Source of the DNA: Zea mays
Taxonomy: Eukaryota > Streptophyta > Magnoliopsida > Poales > Poaceae
DNA: 64,000 nucleotides
Direction of reading: 5' to 3'
NCBI RefSeq assembly: GCF_902167145.1
Contig: NC_050096.1
Span: forward strand, 199,966,566-200,030,565
In this document: positions 11,486 through 21,321 of the stretch, piece by piece
Numbering within the stretch: the first letter of the stretch is position 1
How the letters are laid out: every line of letters begins with the position of its first letter
Made by a program: the position numbers and the translations under genes
Notes under the pieces: generated by a model
Databases searched by the model: none
Told to the model about the DNA's origin: nothing
What the model saw: the letters and a program-made list of their open reading frames with translations, nothing else

Positions 11486-11559
11486 GTTTTCGTGGTGTAG
11501 TTGGTTATCACGTCAGTCTAACACACTGAAGGTCTCCGGTTCGAGTCCGGGCGAAAACA
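11486..11559 (+). tRNA. tRNA-Val (anticodon AAC), second identical copy
   Basis: Identical base for base to the tRNA 958 bases upstream, including the paired GTTTTCG/CGAAAAC acceptor stem and AAC anticodon. Upstream is ATAAAAGGGAG and a CAA motif at 11482-11484, both usual in plant tRNA promoters. T runs follow from about 11566. The flanks otherwise differ from those of the first copy, so only the gene and a few upstream bases are shared. Confidence 0.93.
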
Positions 11560-12248
11560 AAATATGCTTTTTTTCTTTTTTTTGCATCTCTTTTTTTTTT
11601 ACTTTTTTGCATCGAATTATCGTTAATAACAGTGCATGCATTGTTGTAGGAAAAAACATGACTATGGTAAAAGTAGTTACATTCTGCAGCTGCATCATAA
11701 AAGATTGGCACGGTCGAACATGCTAGTTTTTGAGAAAAAAATATTCCGGTATTAACTTCTAAAACAGTTTTAAAAAATTTAAAAAATCATTTGTCCAAAC
11801 TGGTTGGTTCTTGCTTCCCATGCAATGCAATGCAATGCATGCACCACAGTCGCCCGCTGGCCAGCCGGCCTCATGGGCTACGGATGAAAACAGGTACGTA
11901 TTTAGATATCAGTTTTTTGTCTTTTATTTTTCTTTGATAGTGATTATATATGATATAGAATCTGTTAAGTAAATTTATATTCTTGTTTTTAGTACTGAGT
12001 TTGTAAAGATTTATAAAAGATAAATCCTAAATTTATCATATATCTGTTGGACAAATAGACATTTTCAGTTTTAATTTAATCCAAAAAACCAGAGTGGTGT
12101 ATGTGATAATATGTATGTGCATGTGTGTATCACTACTCATATAAGCAGTAAACAACAGTAAAACATGCACAATTACTAAAATAGAATGTACCCTATGGAG
12201 TGACCGATGCTCAAGACATCAGTGGCTCCAATCACACGAGACATCTCG
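11560..12248. other. AT-rich low-copy spacer
   Basis: No gene seen. A short run of ATGCA units lies near 11819-11840. The stretch at about 11880-12060 (GGATGAAAACAGGTACG followed by AT-rich DNA) looks like half of a MITE-type repeat. The same kind of sequence in reverse appears near 41278-41300 (GTATCGTTTTCATC). Confidence 0.4.
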
Positions 12249-13039
12249 TGTGGATGTTCGATGTAGTCGTACGCAGTCGATGAAGACAGATGTACGCAGT
12301 GCAGTCCCTCGAATGACACCGGCTACGAGGAACTTGATCAGTGTTGGTCGGGCGGACGAAGCGAGCAGTCGCGAGTGCGCTCCCAAAAAAACCTAATCGC
12401 CCGCACACTCGTGCAAGTGTTGCTCTGCGGACGGTGATTCTGGAGGCCTGCTCTCCCACACTCTCTGTGCTCGCGGAAGGTGTGACGGGAATGGTTGTGT
12501 GCAACGCGTCTGAGTCTATACGTGCGTACTGTCATAACCAGAAGCAGCCTCACCTCCTCCGTATATATACACGCGCAGAGGGAGGCCAACGAACAGTAAC
12601 AGTCGCCATTGGAGCTACCGTTACAGCCAACCAGAAACTGACGCCATCAGTGACGTCCATTACTAGCTGACAGGCATTACAACCCGTCCGTTACTAGCCA
12701 TAACACAGAAAACGACCAATAACGGACGACAGTAATGGACAGTCATCACTCCAGGCAAAATGCAAACTGTTAGGAAGGAATATTCAGACCAAGGTCCGAT
12801 CTACCATGGCCACGGTCACGGCCAAGCCCAGCCGGCGGCGCGCACATGTGGCAGTACTTCATCCTTTTCTCAGTTTCTCAATAGATGCACCAAAAGTCCA
12901 CCTGTTTAAGTTAATTGAATTGTCCATTGAACTTCCGGTACGGTACTAAAGTACTAGTACACCGTAGTATTAAAGTGGGCATTTAGCATTGACTATTATT
13001 GAATATTAATTTGGGTGAGAGACCCACATTAATTCAACA
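12249..13039 (+). repeat. Unclassified LTR-like repeat, copy 1, with a ~338-bp insertion
   Basis: It starts TGTGGATGTTCG and ends AATTCAACA. Without an extra block at about 12495-12832 it is ~453 bases and colinear with copy 2 (13362-13815, 454 bases). Copy 3 at 41462-41707 covers the right half. Homology extends a few bases past the CA end (CTTCAAATG). The extra block contains a TATA-like run near 12562. TG and CA ends and direct repetition suggest LTRs of a small or deleted element, but no TSD, PBS or PPT is evident. Confidence 0.6.
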
Positions 13040-13361
13040 ATCCCCTTCAAATGCTAAGTCACACTAAAATGATGTCATCATAACATTTGATATATTGGTG
13101 TTTCGATGGAGACTGTTAAGTTGAACATCCACCTATATTTTAGACTACACTTGACCACAACTGCACGATGGATTAGGCCTTGAATTGGCAGTTTTGCGTG
13201 GAAAAAGTTGCATCTAAACTCTTTATCAGTACTAGATTGCCGAGCGCATCCCCTCTGGTTGGAGCAAATAAGTCAAACTCCATAGCCTTTCATGGGTATC
13301 TAGAGACCACCCAGATCTCATAAAACTTTGAGATCTCGAATGTATGTATTGCAATTCCTCG
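13040..13361. other. DNA between the two direct repeat copies
   Basis: 322 bases with no frame of note. If the flanking copies are LTRs, this is the whole interior, which would make it a TRIM-sized element. A tandem duplication of host DNA is the alternative. Confidence 0.4.
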
Positions 13362-13815
13362 TGTGTATGTTCGATGTAGTTGTACGCAGTAGATGCAGGC
13401 AGATGTACGTAGTGCAGTCCCTCGAACGGCACCGGCGATGAGGAACTTGATCAGCGTTGGTCGGGCGGACGAAGCGAGCAGTCGCGAGTACGCTCCCCAA
13501 AAACCTGATCGCCCGCACACCTGTGCAAGTGTCGCTATGCTCTACGGACGACGATTTCAGAGGTCTGCTTTCCCACATTCTCTGTGCTCGCAGAAGGTGA
13601 GACGGGAATGGCGACGCGCGCGTGTGGGTGTCCTTCATCATTTTCTCAGTTTCTCAATAGATGCACCAAAAATCCACCTATTTAAGCTGATTAAATTGGC
13701 CCTTGAACTTCCGGTACGGTACTAAAGTACTAGTACGCCATAGCATCAAAGTGGGTCTTTAGCATTGACTATTATTAAATATTAATTTAGGCCAGGGGTC
13801 CACATTAATTCAACA
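13362..13815 (+). repeat. Unclassified LTR-like repeat, copy 2
   Basis: It starts TGTGTATGTTCG and ends AATTCAACA, and parallels copy 1 throughout except for copy 1's internal extra block. The outer Sirevirus begins 24 bases to its right. Confidence 0.65.
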
Positions 13816-13838
13816 ATTATATCTTCTCAAATGATAGA

Positions 13839-15126
13839 TGATAGTCGCCTAGAGGGGGGTGAATAGGGCGAAACTAAAATTTACAAATATAAACACAACT
13901 ACAAGCCGGGTTAGCGTTAGAAATAATAATAAGTCCGAGAGAGAGGGCGCAAAACAAATCGCAAGCAAATAAAGAGTGTGACACACGGATTTGTTTTACC
14001 GAGGTTCGGTTCTCGCAAACCTACTCCCCGTTGAGGAGGCCACAAAGGCCGGGTCTCTTTCAACCCTTCCCTCTCTCAAACGGTCCCTCGGACCGAGTGA
14101 GCTTCTCTTCTCAAATCACTTGGGAATCAAACTTCCCGCAAGGATCACCACACAATTGGTGTCTCTTGCCTCAATTACAAGTGAGTGTTTGATCACAAGA
14201 AAGAATGCCAAAGAAAAGAAGCGATCCAAGCGCAAGAGCTCAAATGAACACTACAAATCACTCTCTCTAGTCACTAAGGCTTTGTGTGGAGTTGGGAGAG
14301 GATTTGATCTCTTTTGGTGTGCTTTGTAATGAATGCTAGCTCTTGTAAGTGGTTGAGAAGTGAAAAACTTGGATGCAATGAATGGTGGGGTGGTTGGGGT
14401 ATTTATAGCCCCAACCACCAAACATGACCATTGGTGGAGGCGTCTGTCGTATGGTGCACCGGACAGTCCGGTGCACACCGGACATGTCCGGTGCGCCAGC
14501 CACGTCACCAAAGCCGTTGCAATTCGACCGTTGGAGTTCTGACTTCTGGGCCCGCCTTGATGTCCGGTGGCGCACCGGACATGTACTGTAGAGTGTCCGG
14601 TGCGCCAGCATGGGCGTGCCTGACGCCTGCGCGCTCTGGCGCGCATTAATTGCTGTTGCAGGCGACCGTTGGCGCGAAGCAGCCGTTGCCCCGCTGTTAC
14701 ACCGGACAGTCCGGTGAATTATAGCGGAGCAGCCGTTATGATTACCCGAGGCTGCCAAGTTCCAGAGCCGCGTCTTCTTGGAGCACCGGACACTGTCCGA
14801 TGTACACCGGACAGTCCAGTGAATTATAGCGCGCCGGCTTCTGAAAATTTCCGAGGCTGAGGAGTTCTGCGCGAGGTCCCCTGGTGCACCGGACACTGTC
14901 CGGTGCGCCACCAGACAATCTGGTGCGCCAGACCAGGGAGCCTTTCGGGATGCCTTTAGCTCTTTATTTTGAACCCAACTTTGGTCTTTTTAATTGGCTT
15001 GTTGTGAACCTTTGACACCTGTATAACTTATACACTTAGAGCAAACTAGTTCGTCCAATTGTTTGTGTTGGGCAATTCAACCACCAAAATTAATTAGGGA
15101 CTAGGTGTAAGCCTAATTCCCTTTCA
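13839..15126 (-). repeat. 3' LTR of the outer Sirevirus
   Basis: On the plus strand it runs from TGATAGTCGCC to CCCTTTCA. It lacks a 20-base stretch found in the 5' LTR near 40688-40707. The middle (about 14445-14930) is packed with CACCGGACAGTCCGGTG-type palindromes. TATA box on the minus strand at 14400-14407. Confidence 0.95.
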
Positions 15127-15140
15127 ATCTCCCCCTTTTG
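15127..15140 (-). other. Polypurine tract of the outer Sirevirus
   Basis: Reads AAAAGGGGGAGAT on the minus strand directly before the 3' LTR. Similar purine tracts recur upstream, for instance near 15528 and 15690, a habit of Sireviruses. Confidence 0.75.
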
Positions 15141-15964
15141 TGATTGATGCCAACACAAACCAAAGCAAATATAGAAGTGCATAATTGAACTAGTTTGCAT
15201 AATGTAAGTGCAAAGGTTGCTTGGAATTGAGCCAATGTAAATACTTACAAGATATGCATGGATCGTTTCTTTCATTCTTAATATTTTGGACCACGCTTGC
15301 ACCACATGTTTTGTTTTTGCAAACTATTTTGTAAATCCTATTCAAGGTTCTTTTGCAAATAGTCAAAGGTAAATGAATAAGATTTTGCAAAGCATTTTCA
15401 AGATTTGAAATTTTTTCCCCCTGTTTCAAATGCTTTTCCTTTGACTAAACAAAACTCCCCCTAAATGAGATCCTCCTCTTAGTGTTCAAGAGGGTTTTGA
15501 TATATCATTTTTGAAATACTACTTTCTCCCCCTTTTGAACACAATAAGATACCAATTGAAAATACTCTTTTGAAAAACTAAGTTTTTGAAATTGGTGGTG
15601 GTGGTGGTGCGATCCTTTTGCTTTGGGCTCATACTCTCTACCCCTTTGGCATGAATCGCCAAAAACGGAATCATTAGAGCCCTCGAAGTACTTTCTTCCC
15701 CTTTGGTCATAAATAAATGAGTTAAGATTATACCAAAGACGAAGTCCTTTTGCTTGGTGCTCATGCTTTCTCCCTCAAAGATGGAGAGTTGCTCGGAGTG
15801 AAGGCGAAGAATGAGTTGCGGAGTGGAAGCCTTTGTCTTCGCCGAAGACTCCAATTCCCTTTCAATATACCTATGACTTGGTTTGAAATAGACTTGAAAA
15901 CACATTAGTCATAGCATATGAAAGAGACATGATCAAAGGTATACAAATGAGCTATGTGTGCAAG
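15127..15964 (-). other. 3' untranslated region of the outer Sirevirus
   Basis: About 840 bases between the pol stop and the 3' LTR with no frame resembling an env-like gene. It is colinear with 24564-25386 of the nested copy. Confidence 0.7.
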
Positions 15965-17883
15965 TTAGCAAAAGAAATTGCGCGAATCAAGAATATTGAG
16001 CTCATGCCTAAGTTTGTTAAAAGTTTGTTCATCAAGAGGCTTGGTAAAGATATCGGCTAATTGATCTTTAGTATTAATGTAAGAAATCTCAATATCTCCC
16101 TTTTGTTGGTGATCCCTAAGAAAATGATACCGAATGGCTATGTGTTTGGTGCGGCTATGCTCGACGGGATTATCCGCCATTTTGATTGCACTCTCATTGT
16201 CACATAGCAAAGGGACTTTGGTTAATTTGTAACCATAGTCCCGCGGGGTTTGCCTCATCCAAAGCAATTGCGCGCAACAATGGCCTGCGGCAATGTACTC
16301 GGCTTCGGCGGTGGAAAGAGCGACCAAATTTTGCTTCTTTGAAGCCCAAGACACCAAGGATCTTCCCAAGAACTGGCAAGTCCCCGATGTGCTCTTCCTA
16401 TTGATTTTACACCCCGCCCAATCGGCATCCGAATAACCAATCAAATCAAATATGGATCCCCTAGGATACCAAAGCCCAAACTTAGGAGTATAAACCAAAT
16501 ATCTCAAGATTCGTTTTACGGCCGTAAGGTGAGCTTCCTTAGGGTCGGCTTGGAATCTTGCACACATGCATATGGAAAGCATAATATCCTGTCGAGATGC
16601 ACATAAATAGAGTAAAGAATCTATCATCGACCGGTATACCTTTTGATCCACGGACTTACCTCCCGTGTCGAGGTCGAGATGCTCATTAGTTCCCATGGGT
16701 GTCTTGATGGGCTTGGCATTCTTCATCCCAAACTTGTTGAGAATGTCTTGAGTGTACTTCGTTTGGCTAATGAAGGTGCCCTCTTGGAGTTGCTTCACTT
16801 GAAATCCCAAGAAGTACTTCAACTCCCCCATCATAGACATCTCGAACTTTTGTGTCATGATCCTACTAAATTCTTTACATGTAGACTCGTTAGTAGACCC
16901 AAATATGATATCATCAACATAAATTTGGCATACAAACAAGTCTTTTTCAATAGTTTTAGTGAATAGAGTAGGATCGGCCTTTCTGACTTTGAATTCATTA
17001 GTGATGAGAAAATCCCTAAGGCATTCATACCATGCTCTTGGGGCTTGCTTGAGCCCATAAAGCGCCTTAGAGAGTTTATAAACATGGTTAGGGTACTCAC
17101 TATCTTCAAAGCTGGGAGGTTGCTCAACATAGACCTCTTCCTTGATTGGTCCATTGAGGAAGGCACTCTTCACGTCCATTTGGTAAAGCTTGAAGCCATG
17201 GTAAGTAGCATAGACTAATAATATGCGAATTGACTCAAGCCTAGCTACGAGTGCATAGGTTTCACCGAAATCCAAACCTTCGACTTGGGAGTATCCCTTG
17301 GCCACAAGTCGAGCTTTGTTCCTTGTCACCACACCATGCTCATCTTGCTTGTTGCGGAAGACCCATTTGGTTCCTACAACTTTTTGATTAGGACGTGGAA
17401 CTAAATGCCATACCTCATTTCTAGTGAAGTTGTTGAGCTCCTCTTGCATCGCCACCACCCAATCCGAATCTTGGAGTGCTTCCTCTACCCTGTGCGGCTC
17501 AATAGAGGAAACAAAAGAGTAATGTTCACAAAAATGTGCAACACGAGATCTAGTAGTTACCCCCTTATGAATGTCGCCGAGGATGGTGTCGACGGGGTGA
17601 TCTCGTTGGATTGCTTGGTGGACTCTTGGGTGTGGCGGCCTTTGTTCTTCATCCTCTTTGTCTTGATCATTTGCATCTCCCCCTTGATTATTGTCGTTAT
17701 CTTGAGGTGGCTCATTTGCTTGATCTTCTACTTCATCAACTTGAGCTTCATCCTCATTTTGAGTTGGTGGAGATGCTTGCGTGGAGGAGGACGGTTGATC
17801 TTGTGCATTTGGAGGCTCTTCTGATTCCTTAGGGCACACATCCCCAATGGACATGTTCCTTAGCGCGATGCATGGAGCCTCTT
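15965..17883 (-). pseudogene. pol, RT and RNase H part of the outer Sirevirus (separated from its 5' half)
   Basis: An uninterrupted frame of about 630 codons. RT begins near [20 protein letters not shown] and contains the catalytic [10 protein letters not shown] at about 16905-16935. RNase H follows with [21 protein letters not shown] and the terminal [15 protein letters not shown] copies element RNA into DNA inside virus-like particles and RNase H removes the RNA strand. The frame is cut at its N-terminal side by the insertion at 17884-26679. The missing part resumes at 26685. Residues altered relative to both other copies include ALV for APV and RQD for RPD, so activity is doubtful even without the split. 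Confidence 0.92.
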
Positions 17884-19192
17884 TGAAAGGGAATTAGGCT
17901 TACACCTAGTTCCTATATAATTTTGGTGGTTGAAGTGCCCAACACAAATCTTTGGACTAACTAGTTTGCTCTAGTGTATAAGTTATACAGGTGCAAAAGG
18001 TTCACACTTAGCCAATAAAAAGACCAAGTATTGAGTTCAACAAAAGAGCAAAGGAGCAACCGAAGGCTCCTCTGGTCTGGCGCACCGGACTGTCCGGTGT
18101 GCCACCGGACAGTGTCCGGTGCACCAGAGGACTTCAACGCAAACTCGTCACCTTCGGTAATTTTCCAGAGCCGGCGCGCTATAATTCACCAGACTGTCCG
18201 GTGTACACCGGACAGTGTCCGGTGCTCCAACGGGACGCGGCTCAGGAACTCGCCAGCCTCGGGAAATCAGAGCGGCTGCTCCGCTGTAATTCACCGGACA
18301 TGTCCGGTGTGCACCGGACTGTCCGGTGCATCCTCGGAGCAACGGCTACTTCGCGCCAACGGCTACCTGCAACGCATTAAATGCGCGCGCAGCGCGCGCA
18401 GAAGGCAGGTGCGCCCATACCGGCGCACCGGACACTGAACAGTTCATGTCCGGTGCGCCATCGGACATCGTGGCGGGCCCAGAAGTCAGAACTCCAACAG
18501 TCAGATTCCAACGGCACTGGTTTCATGGCTGGGGCACCGGACATGTCCGGTGTGCACCGAACTGTCCGGTGCGCCATCGACAGACAGCCTCCACCAACGG
18601 TCAGGTTTGGTGGTTGGGGCTATAAATACCCCAACCACCCCACCATTCATTGCATCCAAGTTTTCCACTTCCCAACTACTTACAAGAGCTCTAGCATTCA
18701 ATTCTAGACACACCAAAGAGATCAAATCCTCTCCAAATTCCACACAACGCCCTAGTGATTAGAGAGAGAGATTTGCTTGTGTTCTTTCGAGCTCTTGCGC
18801 TTGGATTGCTTTCTTCGTTCTTGATTCTTTCTTGCGATCAAATCTCACTTGTAATTGAGGCAAGAGACACCAATCTTGTGGTGGTCCTTGTGGGAACTTT
18901 GTGTTCCAAGTGATTGAGAAGAGAAAGCTCACTCGATCCGAGGGATCGTTTGAGAGAGGGAAGGGTTGAAAGAGACCCGGCCTTTGTGGCCTCCTCAACG
19001 GGGAGTAGGTTTGCAAGAACCGAACCTCGGTAAAACAAATCTGCGTGTCACACTCTTCATTTGCTTGAGATTTGTTTTCCACCCTCTCTCGCGGACTCGT
19101 TTCTTTATTTCTAACGCTAACCCGGCTTGTAGTTGTGTTTATATTTGTAAATTTCAGTTTCGCCCTATTCACCCCCCTCTAGGCGACTTTCA
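17884..19192 (+). repeat. 5' LTR of nested Sirevirus 1
   Basis: TGAAAGGG to CGACTTTCA. It contains CACCGGACTGTCCGGTG-type palindromes at about 18080-18575. It carries 17 bases (about 18347-18363) that the 3' LTR lacks. Confidence 0.95.
18621..18628 (+). promoter_or_regulatory. TATA box of nested Sirevirus 1
   Basis: TATAAATA at the downstream edge of the palindrome-rich part of the LTR. The 3' LTR equivalent is 26107-26114. Confidence 0.6.
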
Positions 19193-19194
19193 AT

Positions 19195-19206
19195 TGGTAT
19201 CAAAGC
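19195..19206 (+). other. Primer binding site of nested Sirevirus 1
   Basis: TGGTATCAAAGC, one base off the usual initiator-Met tRNA site TGGTATCAGAGC, two bases after the LTR. Confidence 0.85.
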
Positions 19207-19240
19207 CCGGTGCTTCATTAGAGCCTAACCGCTCGAAGTG

Positions 19241-21308
19241 ATGTCGGGAGATCACACCAAGAGGGAGATGGAGACCGGCGACAAGCCCACTACGAGCCAA
19301 GGGAGCACTTCATCAGAAGAGTCCCGCACCAAGAGGAAGGAGAAGAAGAAGGACTCCTTCAAACAGAAGGAGAAAAGATCTTCTTCCTCACACCACAAAG
19401 AGAAGAAGGAAAAATCTTCTTACCACAAGTCGCATCGGAAAGGCGACAAGCACAAGAAGATGAGGAAGGTAGTCTACTACGAGACCGACACTTCATCAAC
19501 ATCGACCTCCGACTCCGATGCGCCGTCCGTAACTTCTAAGCGCCAAGAGCGCAAGAAGTTTAGTAAGATTCCCTTACACTATCCTCGTACACCTAGACAT
19601 ACTCCATTACTTTCCGTTCCATTAGGCAAACCGCCAACTTTTGATGGCGAAGATTATGCTAGGTGGAGTGATTTAATGAAATTTCATCTAACCTCACTCC
19701 ACAAAAGTATATGGAATGTTGTTGAGTTTGGAGCACAGGTACCATCCGTAGGGGATGAAGACTATGATACGGACGAAGTGGCCCAAATCGAGCACTTCAA
19801 CTCCCAAGCCACAACCATACTCCTTGCCTCTCTAAGCAAGGATGAATACAACAAAGTGCAAGGGTTGAAGAATGCAAAGGAGATTTGGGACCTACTCAAG
19901 ACCGCGCACGAGGGTGATGAACTCACCAAGATCACAAAGCGGGAAACGATCGAGGGGGAGCTCGGTCGTTTTCGTCTTCGCCAAGGGGAGGAGCCACAAG
20001 ATATGTACAATCGGCTCAAAACCTTGGTGAACCAAGTGCGCAACCTCGGGAGTAAGAAGTGGGATGACCACGAGGTGGTTAAGGTTATTCTAAGATCTCT
20101 TATTTTCCTTAACCCCACTCAAGTTCAATTAATTCGTGGTAATCCTAGATACACACTAATGACTCCCGAGGAAGTAATCGGGAATTTTGTGAGCTTTGAA
20201 TGTATGATCAAGGGATCAAAGAAGATCAACGAGCTTGACGAACCCTCCACGTCCGAAGCACAACCAGTGGCATTTAAGGCGACGGAGGAGAAGAAGGAGG
20301 AGTCTACACCGAGTAGACAACCAATTGACGCCTCCAAGCTCGACAATGAGGAAATGGCTTTAATCATCAAAAGCTTTCGCCAAATCCTCAAGCAACGGAG
20401 GGGGAAGGACTACAAACCCCGCTCCAAGAAAGTGTGCTACAAATGTGGTAAGCCCGGTCATTTTATTGCAAAATGTCCTATATCTAGTGACAGTGACAGG
20501 GGCGACGACAAGAAGGGAAAGAGGAGAATGATATGTTAAGGCTAAAGATTTTGATGCTTGCAATACTACTATTTCCGACCTTAGAACTAAGAATGATATG
20601 TTGCATGCTAAGGTTGTAGAACTAAAATCTTGCAAACCCTCTACATCTACCGTTGAGCACACTTCTATTTGTACTAGATGTAGAGATGTTGATATCAATG
20701 CTATTCATGATCACATGGCTTTAATTAAACAACAAAATGATCATATAGCATTATTAGATGCTAAAATTGCCGAGCATAACTTAGAGAATGAAAAGTTTAA
20801 ATTTGCTAGAAGTATGCTCTATAATGGAAGACGCCCTGGCATTAAGGATGGCATTGGCTTCCAAAGGGGAGACAATGTCAAACTTAATGCTCCCCCTAAG
20901 AACTTGTCTAACTTTGTTAAGGGCAAAGCTCCCATGCCTCAGGATAACGAGGGTTACATTTTGTACCCTGCCGGTTATCCCGAGAGCAAAATTAGGAGAA
21001 CTCATTCTAGGAAGTCTCACTCTGGCCCTAATCATGCTTTTATGTATAAGGGTGAGACATCTAGCTCTAGGCAACCAACCCGTGCCAAGTTGCCTAAGAA
21101 GAAAACTCCTAATGCATCAAATGATCATAGCATTTCGTTTAAGACTTTTGATGCATCTTATGTTTTGACTAACAAATCCGGCAAGGTAGTTGCCAAGTTT
21201 GTTGGGGGCAAACACAAGGGCTCCAAGACTTGTGTTTGGGTACCCAAAGTTCTTGTCTCTAATGCCAAAGGACCCAAAACCGTTTGGGTACCTAAAGTCA
21301 AGAACTAA
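19241..21308 (+). pseudogene. gag of nested Sirevirus 1, internally deleted
   Basis: The ATG at 19241 (MSGDHTKREMETG) opens a frame to a stop at 20537-20539. It holds a Lys/Ser-rich N-terminus, the copia gag domain (from FDGEDYARWSDLMKFHL to about VIGNFVSFE) and a zinc knuckle CYKCGKPGHFIAKC near 20440-20480. After the stop the C-terminal part resumes as AKAKDFDACNTTISDL and runs to 21308. Compared with the outer copy about 630 bases are missing, including most of the coiled-coil region. The 12-base GAATGATATGTT at the junction (20526-20537) is a copy of sequence at 20591-20602. Gag forms the particle shell and binds RNA, so this copy probably cannot assemble alone. Confidence 0.88.
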
Positions 21309-21321
21309 AATTGTTTTGTAG

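Noticed and set aside
12341..12670. Possible host gene of 109 codons
   Set aside because: It lies inside the unclassified repeat and its insertion, and shows no domain or conservation between copies.
14336..14911. Long frames across the Sirevirus LTR palindromes (also at 18031, 25534, 30475, 38258 and 40222)
   Set aside because: They lie in LTR regulatory sequence, occur on both strands and lack domains; they result from repeated GC-rich palindromes.
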